Source of the DNA: Clavaria fumosa
Taxonomy: Eukaryota; Basidiomycota; Agaricomycetes; Agaricales; Clavariaceae
NCBI GenBank assembly: GCA_951802425.1
Contig: OX637800.1
Location: 2,728,001-2,792,000, forward strand
Direction of reading: 5' to 3'
DNA: 64,000 bases
The translations under genes were made by a program, and so were the position numbers. A model generated the notes under the pieces. It was not told the DNA's origin. It searched no databases and was given only the letters and a program-made list of their open reading frames with translations. Shown here piece after piece: positions 57,973 to 64,000 of the stretch (its first letter is position 1; the number at the start of each line of letters is the position of its first letter).

Positions 57973-59265
57973 CTAACACAGCTGGGAAATATACCATACC
58001 TCCCACGCTGAAGGCTCCTCCGTATTCTCGACCTTGGCAGTCGCGATGTGAGTGACTATGCGGAGCACAAAGAAAGGAAAAATACCTTGAGCCCCAGAAT
58101 ATCCGATTCAAGCCTCAGGCAGACATCGAACATATCCGGACGAGAGCTGGGGTCTTGAGCCCAGCACTCCTTCACTAGCGCCCCAAATTTCTCATGTGTC
58201 TCTATTGCGGGTGGGAGTTGGGGACGCTTGCCCGTGACGACACCGAGTATGACTCTATTCTCGTACTTCTTCCTTGCAAAAGGCGGTTGTTCGGTCACAA
58301 TCTGGCAGATATTGAGTAATCTAATCGAAAGCAATGCGGTATACAGACCTCGAGCATGGTCATGGCGAACGCATAGACATCACTTTGTGTAGTGTAGAAT
58401 GGGTTCGCGTTCTCCTCAGGAGGGTTCAAGATTTCTGGTGCAGCCCACCGATATGACATGGAAGTCTTTGCAGACGTGAGCGCTAACCCATAATCGCATA
58501 GGATGGGTTGTTCTTCTGCGTCAATCATGATGTTCAACTGCGAAAGTTTGCATGGGCGAGGTATTGAAGGGATGAAGCAAAGAGAATCTCACACCACGTA
58601 TGTTGCCGTGCACAACGACAGACTCGAAATTGTGCAGGTATCTGATTGCATGAGCCACTCCCTGAATCTGGCAGCACGTGAGTGACCGCTCGCGATGAGA
58701 TGCGCGGACGTATTACCAGTTCCAATTTCCTCTCAATAGATGTATCAGGACTCCTTGCAAGGTATCGCATAATGTTGTCGTTGGGATAGAAAGGGAAGAC
58801 AAGGCCTGGCAGGGGCTGTGACGTGAAAGTAAAGCCTAGAAACCTGGAGACATTTCGATGGTGCAAGCGGAACCAGACTTCTCCAAGAGCGATGAGTTGC
58901 TGTAAAAAAAAAGGTCACGACTGCTACCCCACAGAACATCAGATGAAACTGGGACGGACCTCCTTCAAATGTTCGATCCGAACTCGGTCCGAAGACAAAC
59001 CTCCCCGTATCGTTCCAACCATGACCTGTGCATCACACCATTTTTTGTAAGGAATAATAATCAACGTGCATGTTGCTCCCTGTGACCAGTACCTTGCTCG
59101 GTTCTCCTTCTAAGCGAGCCTCCCATCCATCTGTATAGTCGCCGAACGCAATGTAGTGTGCTCCCATAATTCGTACCAGGTGCGACATGTCCTGAAGAGC
59201 AAATTTAAGCAAGGAGTTCTCCGATGTGTACAGGCAAGAACGCTTACAGGTGGTGTGCCGGACAT
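57973..59265 (-). CDS. TKL-like pseudokinase, copy 3 (8 exons)
   Basis: It has the same eight-exon, phase-0 plan, from ATG 59265 (MSGTPP, GTAAGC donor) to a stop at 57973. The frame is intact. Motifs: AFGDYTDGWEARL; beta-3 VMVGTIR, with Gly replacing Lys; GEVWFRLHHRNVSRFLGFTF; catalytic loop HGNIRG with Asn for Asp; ILCDYGLALTSAKTSMSYRW (DYG keeps Asp); APEILNP; SDVYAFAMTMLE; RPDMFDV. The last exon reads VENTEEPSA and then runs about ten codons further than in the other copies, because the family's usual stop is replaced by TGG. It lies about 2.1 kb upstream of the NLR gene on the same strand. A non-catalytic partner or decoy role is inference only. Confidence 0.8.
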
Positions 59266-59353
59266 TTCAGGCGTCAAGTTGGCAATGGGAAACGTATGAA
59301 GGATGGGGTCTTGCAAGTAACCTGATGGCGTGCCATTGCAGATATAGAAAGTT

Positions 59354-59359
59354 TTATAC
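59354..59359 (-). promoter_or_regulatory. TATA box of pseudokinase copy 3
   Basis: TATAAA, preceded by AACTTGGAAGGG, about 90 bp before ATG 59265. It matches the promoter of copy 1. Confidence 0.5.
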
Positions 59360-59399
59360 CCTTCCAAGTTTAGTGCTGTAAAAAGGAAGCCCACCGCCT

Positions 59400-60620
59400 T
59401 AAACCTTTCACGTTATGCATGGCAGAACGATGGTTACGCTGAGCGCTGATCTGATCGGCGGTCACGTCACCGCAAGGTCTCTCTTAATATGCGTTGCTCA
59501 TGTTTGTATCGACTGGTTACATAAGCAAGCACTGACGTCTTGTGAAATTTTTCAATCGATGGAGCAAGGTTCCCGGAGGCGCCGGAATCGGCGACGACTA
59601 CTAGTGGCAATAATTGCTTTCAAAAAAATAGTAGTGGGTTCTTGGACCGCGGGAAGGTGGGTTGCGCAATAATTGCGAGATATAACAACTTTACGACCTT
59701 GCGGATTATTTTCACCGTTTACAGTATCCAGATCAACTGCAAGGCCACAACAAACGAGGCGAGAGCGCGGTATATTGACTGCATTGAAGTTTCGGCGCGA
59801 CACGTAAATTCACATTCCAATGCTGTTGCTGTGCGCATGGCTTGATCCCCTCTACCCAACCACATGTATTGGGAGAGTCGGACAGACACATACCACTTCG
59901 CGGCATCACCCTCCACAAGCCCTAAGGAGATGCAATACAACGCCGGTGACTCGCGGCGCAGAACGTGCTGTTACTTCCTCGCAACCATGTGGAACAGACC
60001 CCATTTCGCAGACTCGTAATGGGGTCTGACTCGATGCCCGGCATGTCCGGCTGGTGACGCATATCCAAAGCCGAGGTGAGCCGCAGGCACGAGGGGTCAG
60101 CGGCTCCTAAAAAGTGATAATTAGCATCACCCAATTAGTACCACCTGTGCCGCAACGCGTCTATTTGCCAACATTTTTCCTGTGTTCCTTCGCTTCTTTC
60201 TTCTGCTAAATATGACGAGCCCTGATTGATATAACATCAATCATAGAGCGCGCAGGAGCGGGGATCACCATGGAAGTTTTTTTCAGGGTCAGGGCCAGGG
60301 TAGCGACCAGTCCTCTCTCCTATTTCTTCAGCGTTTCCAACCTCTCACTTTCCAGGTCTGTCTATCCTCCTTTCCGTATGGTACGAATCACTCAGTTTTG
60401 TTGCTTCATTCTGTGCAGCACCCGCAAATTTCTTCATACCCACAACAACATACCCAACCCTGTTCCTCTCCAAGTTTTTTCCAGGGTCAAGGCCAGGGTC
60501 GGCAATCAGTCCTCCCTCCTATTTCTGGCTCTGGTGGGCGGTGTCTGGAACCAGCTTATGCCAAATTAGGCTTATGTCGAATTCGGCATAAGCCGGATTT
60601 GGCATAAGCCTTTTTTTTTT
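59400..60620. other. Intergenic, no gene recognised
   Basis: Only short competing frames occur. A small inverted motif CTTATGCCaAATtaGGCaTAAG-like region sits at 60555-60610 (TTAGGCTTATGTCGAATTCG and TTTGGCATAAGCC). It could form a hairpin but is not followed by anything recognisable. Confidence 0.35.
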
Positions 60621-60639
60621 CTTCTCTTGCATCGTCCTC

Positions 60640-61730
60640 TCGGCCTCGCTGCCTCTCGACCTCACTGCCCTCCCCCTGCCACCTCCCCCTGCCACCTCGC
60701 TACCCCCCCCTCTTGTCACTCCTCATCGTGCCTCTGCTGCCTCGCCCCCTGCTGCTGCCTGTTGTCTTGTCACTGCCCGGTGCCCCGCACGAAGCAATTT
60801 TGTTTCTTCGGTTTGTTTCTTTTGCATGTTTCTTATTTTGTTGCTGAACCTGCTGCCCCGCCACTGCCCCACCCTGCCGCCCCGCCACCCTTCTGCCACA
60901 CCACCCCACCACCTTGTCGCCCCGTTACCCCGCCACCCCGCCACCCTGCTCGCCACCACCCTGCCGCCCTGCCGCCCTGCCGTTGTCCCGCTGCGTGACT
61001 GCCCTATCTCCACTGCCCCGCCGCCCCGCTGGCTCGCCGCCTCACCGCCCTGCTGCCCCGCCGCCCCGCCGCCCTGCCGCCCACTGCCTCGCTGCCCCAC
61101 TTCCCCACTGCACCCGCCACCCTGCTGCCCCGCCGCCCCGCCGCCACCCTGACGCCCCACCACCACCGTGCCGCCCTGCCGCCCTGCCGCCGTCTCCCTG
61201 CCCCACCACCCTGTCTCCACTGCCCCGCCGCCCCGCTGCCTCGCTGCCCCGCTCACCCGCCGCCCTGCTGGCCCGCTGGCCCGCTTCCCTGCCGCCCACT
61301 GCCTCGCTGCCCCACCCTGCTGCCCTGCTGCCCCGCCACCCCGCCGCCCTGCTGCCCCGCTGCCCCCCTCTGCCTGCTTCCTTTGCACCTCCCCCTCCCT
61401 TGCCTCTGCCTCCTGCCTCCTCTGCCTGCCCCCTGCCTGCCTTCTCTCCACCTCTGCACATCCCTCCCCCCTCTCTGCTTCTCACTTCCCCACTTCCTCT
61501 GCCTGTCTCCTCTGCCCACCTTTTCTGCCTGCCCCTTCTGCCTGCCTCCTCTGCACTCCCCTGTTGCCCACCTCTGCTTCCTCCTCACCTCATCCTGCCC
61601 TACCTCTGCTTGCCACTGCCTGCCTTCCCTGCCTGCACCCTCTCCCCATCTCCCTACTTCCCTGTCTCCCCACCCCTCTCCCCTCTCCCTCTGCCTCTCC
61701 ACTGTACCTCTTGCCTCTATTCCCTGTAGT
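60640..61730. repeat. CT-rich low-complexity block (G-rich on the minus strand)
   Basis: About 1.1 kb is built from CCGCCCTGCCG, CCCCGCTGCC and CACCCCGC units that change to CTCTGCCTGCC and CTCCCC units toward the right end. All six frames stay open for long stretches because of the composition. The minus strand is rich in GGGG runs and could form quadruplexes. It is not coding. Confidence 0.8.
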
Positions 61731-61739
61731 AATAATAGC

Positions 61740-62678
61740 AATACTCTTGTGTAGTCTACAGCTTAATGCACAATAATATTTTTTCTCCCCTTATGTGATG
61801 AAAAATCTGAGTGTAATTTAGATAATTATGATATAATTTTCTCATTGGTACTGCACCTGCAGGGCGCGTCGTAGGGATGTTTGCCATGTTCGAACGCTTG
61901 TTATAATAAGCAAGAACACACATTGTAAATTATGCTGCGTTTCAATGTGTGATAGAAATACAGTTATCCTTGTGCTCCTCTCAGTGGGGGAAAAGGCCTT
62001 CCACTACGAGATGCGCCACGTCCTACATGGTCCTTCATACATAACTCTACAGAAACATCATTGTACCTCTACAACGTCACGGCATTCCCTCTGTCAACTT
62101 GACAACAGTATGTCTGCCACCGAAGCCTGGTGAAAATCTAATTGCCAGGCAAAAATGAGGAAGCTTCAAGGAACAAAGGAATGGAGGAAAGGAAAAAGAG
62201 AATAAATCTTTGAAGTGTACAGGAGTGCTGCTGACAAGCGGGTCGATTGACGAGTGCAAAGCAGGGAAGATACGTCAAATGGACAGAGAAGGTATCATCA
62301 CCTTCTGGTCACCGGTTATCAATGGATGATCGGTGATCGAAGATGAGACAGATGTGAATCTGGCCGGGATATGAACTTCTTCATTAGTTATCTCACTGGA
62401 GGTAATCTAACTACATGGAGGTAATCGATCGGGTCCAATGCGTACACTTGGATACAAGAAATTCGGGCACATGGGAACTCCTGGTGCAGTTCGATGGACA
62501 ATTCAGGTAATTCTCATCCTCACAGAAGGGAACACATGTGGGCGTTGGTGTCTTGATTGTACAAGGACAAGTCCCTTCTGTCGTACAACAAAGAAATGGT
62601 GCATCTGGCGAACTCTTTTCATGGGCATGAGCAAAGTCAATGCTGACGCTGACACAACTGGGAAATATACCATACCTC
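61740..62678. other. Intergenic; duplicated 3' flank of pseudokinase copy 4
   Basis: From about 62040 the sequence matches the flanks of copies 2 and 3 (CATTCCCTCTGTCAACTTGA; AATCTAATTGCCAGGCAAAA; TTAGTTATCTCACTGGAGG). No gene is seen between 61740 and 62040. Confidence 0.5.
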
Positions 62679-63944
62679 CTACGCTGAAGGCTCCTCCGTA
62701 TCCTCAACCTTGGGAGCTGTGATTTCAGTGACCATGCCAAGCACAAGGGAAGGAAAGATACCTTGAGCCCCAGAATGTCCGATTCAAACCTCAGGCAGAC
62801 ATCGAACATATCCGGACGAGACCTAGGGTCTTGATCCCAGCACTCCTTCACTAGCGCCCCAAATTTCTCATGTGTCTCTAATGCGAGTGGGAGTTGGGGA
62901 CGCTTGCCCGTGACGACATGGAGTATGACTCTATTCTCGTACTTCTTCCTTGCGAAAGGCGGTTGTCCGGTCACAATCTGGTAGATATTGAGTAATCTAA
63001 CCGAAAGCAATGCGGTATGCGGACCTCGAGCATGGTCATAGCAAATGCATAGACATCACTTTGTGTAGTGTAAAGCTGGTCCGCATCCTCCTCAGGAGGG
63101 TTCAAGATTTCTGGTGCAGCCCACCGATATGACATGGCAGTCTTTGCAGACGTGAGCGCCAACCCATAATCGCATAGGATGGGCTGTTCTTCTCCATCAA
63201 TCAGGATGTTCAGCTGAGAGAAACCTTCATGAGCGAGGTATTGAAGGGATACAGAAAAAGGAATCTTACACCACGTATGTTGCCGTGCACAACGACAGGC
63301 TTGAAATTGTGCAGGTATCGGATTGCCCGAGCCACTCCCTGAATCTGACAGCACGTGAGTGACCGCTCGCGATGAGATGCGCGGACGTATTACCAGTTCC
63401 AATTTCCTCTCAACAGATGTATCAGGACTCCTTGCAAGGTATCGCATAATGTTGCCGTGAGGATAGAAAGGTGAGACAAGGCCTGGCATGGGCTGTAGTG
63501 TGAAAGTAAAACCTAGAAACCTAGAGACATTTCGATGGTCCAAGCGGATCCAGACTTCTCCAAGAGCGATGAGTTGCTGTAAACAAAAGAAAAAAATCAC
63601 GGCTGCTACCCCACAGAACATCAGATGGAACTTGGACGGACCTTCTTCAAATGGTCGATCCAAACTTGGTCCGAAGACAAACCTCCCCGTATCATTCGAA
63701 CCACGACCTATGCATCACACCATTATCGAGTTGACAAAAGCAACAGGCATGCTGCTCTCTGTAAAAAATACCTTGTTCTGTTCTCCTTCAAAGAAGCGAG
63801 CCTCCCATACATCTGTGTAGTCGCCCAAAGCGAAGTAGTGTGTTCCCATGATTCGTACCCGTTGCGATATGTCCTGAGGAGCGCATGTAAGCAAGGAGCT
63901 CTCCGATGCGTACAGGCAGGAACGCTTGCAAGTGTGTTGGACAT
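62679..63944 (-). CDS. TKL-like pseudokinase, copy 4 (8 exons, GC splice donor in intron 1)
   Basis: Starts at ATG 63944 (MSNTL) and ends at TAG 62679 after VEDTEEPSA. The first donor reads CTTGCAAGC where copies 1 and 3 have GTAAGC, so a GC-AG intron or a splicing defect is present. Motifs: ALGDYTDVWEARF; beta-3 VVVRMIR, with Arg for Lys; GEVWIRLDHRNVSRFLGFTF; HGNIRGLNILID with Asn for Asp; ILCDYGLALTSAKTAMSYRW; APEILNP; SDVYAFAMTMLE; TGQPPFARKKYENRV; RPDMFDV. The frame is open through all joins. It is closest to copies 1 and 3. The promoter is cut off by the window end, but the leader (GACTCCATCCTTCCAATC) matches that of copy 1. Confidence 0.78.
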
Positions 63945-64000
63945 TTCAGGCATCGAGTTTGCAATGGGAAAGATTGGAAGGATGGAGTCTTGGGAGTGGC

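Noticed and set aside
57973..59265. Calling the four genes active serine/threonine kinases
   Set aside because: The fold is clear, but beta-3 Lys and catalytic Asp are replaced in every copy, so an active-kinase label would mislead.
60723..61776. Several 120-270 codon frames on both strands
   Set aside because: Products are monotonous Pro/Ala/Cys or Gly/Arg/Gln repeats created by the CT-rich block; all frames are open at once.

Overview
The window looks like a repeat-rich, gene-poor stretch of a basidiomycete (Agaricomycetes-type) nuclear genome. Evidence: 48-60 nt introns with GTAAGT/GTGAGT donors, a NACHT-WD40 NLR-like gene, a small expanded family of TKL-like kinase-fold genes, chromodomain-bearing Ty3/gypsy elements and a hAT element. 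I saw no rRNA, tRNA, CRISPR array or bacterial-style operon.

Layout. 1-6150: mostly non-coding, with one spliced single-pass membrane protein gene (about 1719-2745). 6256-9889: two kinase-fold genes in tail-to-tail orientation. 10.0-12.3 kb: tandem repeats and non-coding sequence. 12323-13830: a broken copy of the WD40 end of the NLR gene. 13831-36234: nested LTR retrotransposons. The main one is element A1 (14751-25339, target duplication GGGCA), inserted into an older, reversed LTR. Element B (27577-33145, target duplication AGTTC) is inserted into an older reversed A-family element. 37570-42344: a hAT transposon with perfect terminal repeats and an 8-bp duplication. 42968-49312: a reversed, internally deleted A-family element carrying two later solo LTRs. 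49.3-50.95 kb: purine-rich minisatellites. 51203-55842: an intact seven-exon NACHT-WD40 gene of 1433 aa. 57973-59265 and 62679-63944: two more kinase-fold genes, separated by a 1.1-kb CT-rich low-complexity block.

Three things stand out. (1) All four kinase-fold genes keep an open spliced frame, yet all lack the beta-3 lysine and the catalytic-loop aspartate; one also lacks the DFG aspartate. They look like a conserved pseudokinase family, and two of them lie just upstream of the NLR. (2) Between its chromodomain and its 3' LTR, element A1 carries a spliced antisense gene of about ten exons. It would encode a protein with a Zn2Cys6-like cysteine cluster followed by coiled coils. (3) The retroelement genes are broken almost entirely by TGA codons where the frame expects Arg (CGA). 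LTR pairs and paralogues differ mainly by CpG transitions, which suggests methylation-linked C-to-T mutation rather than random decay. Both retroelement families also carry an 11-nt primer-binding site complementary to their own predicted RNA start, the Tf1-type self-priming arrangement.
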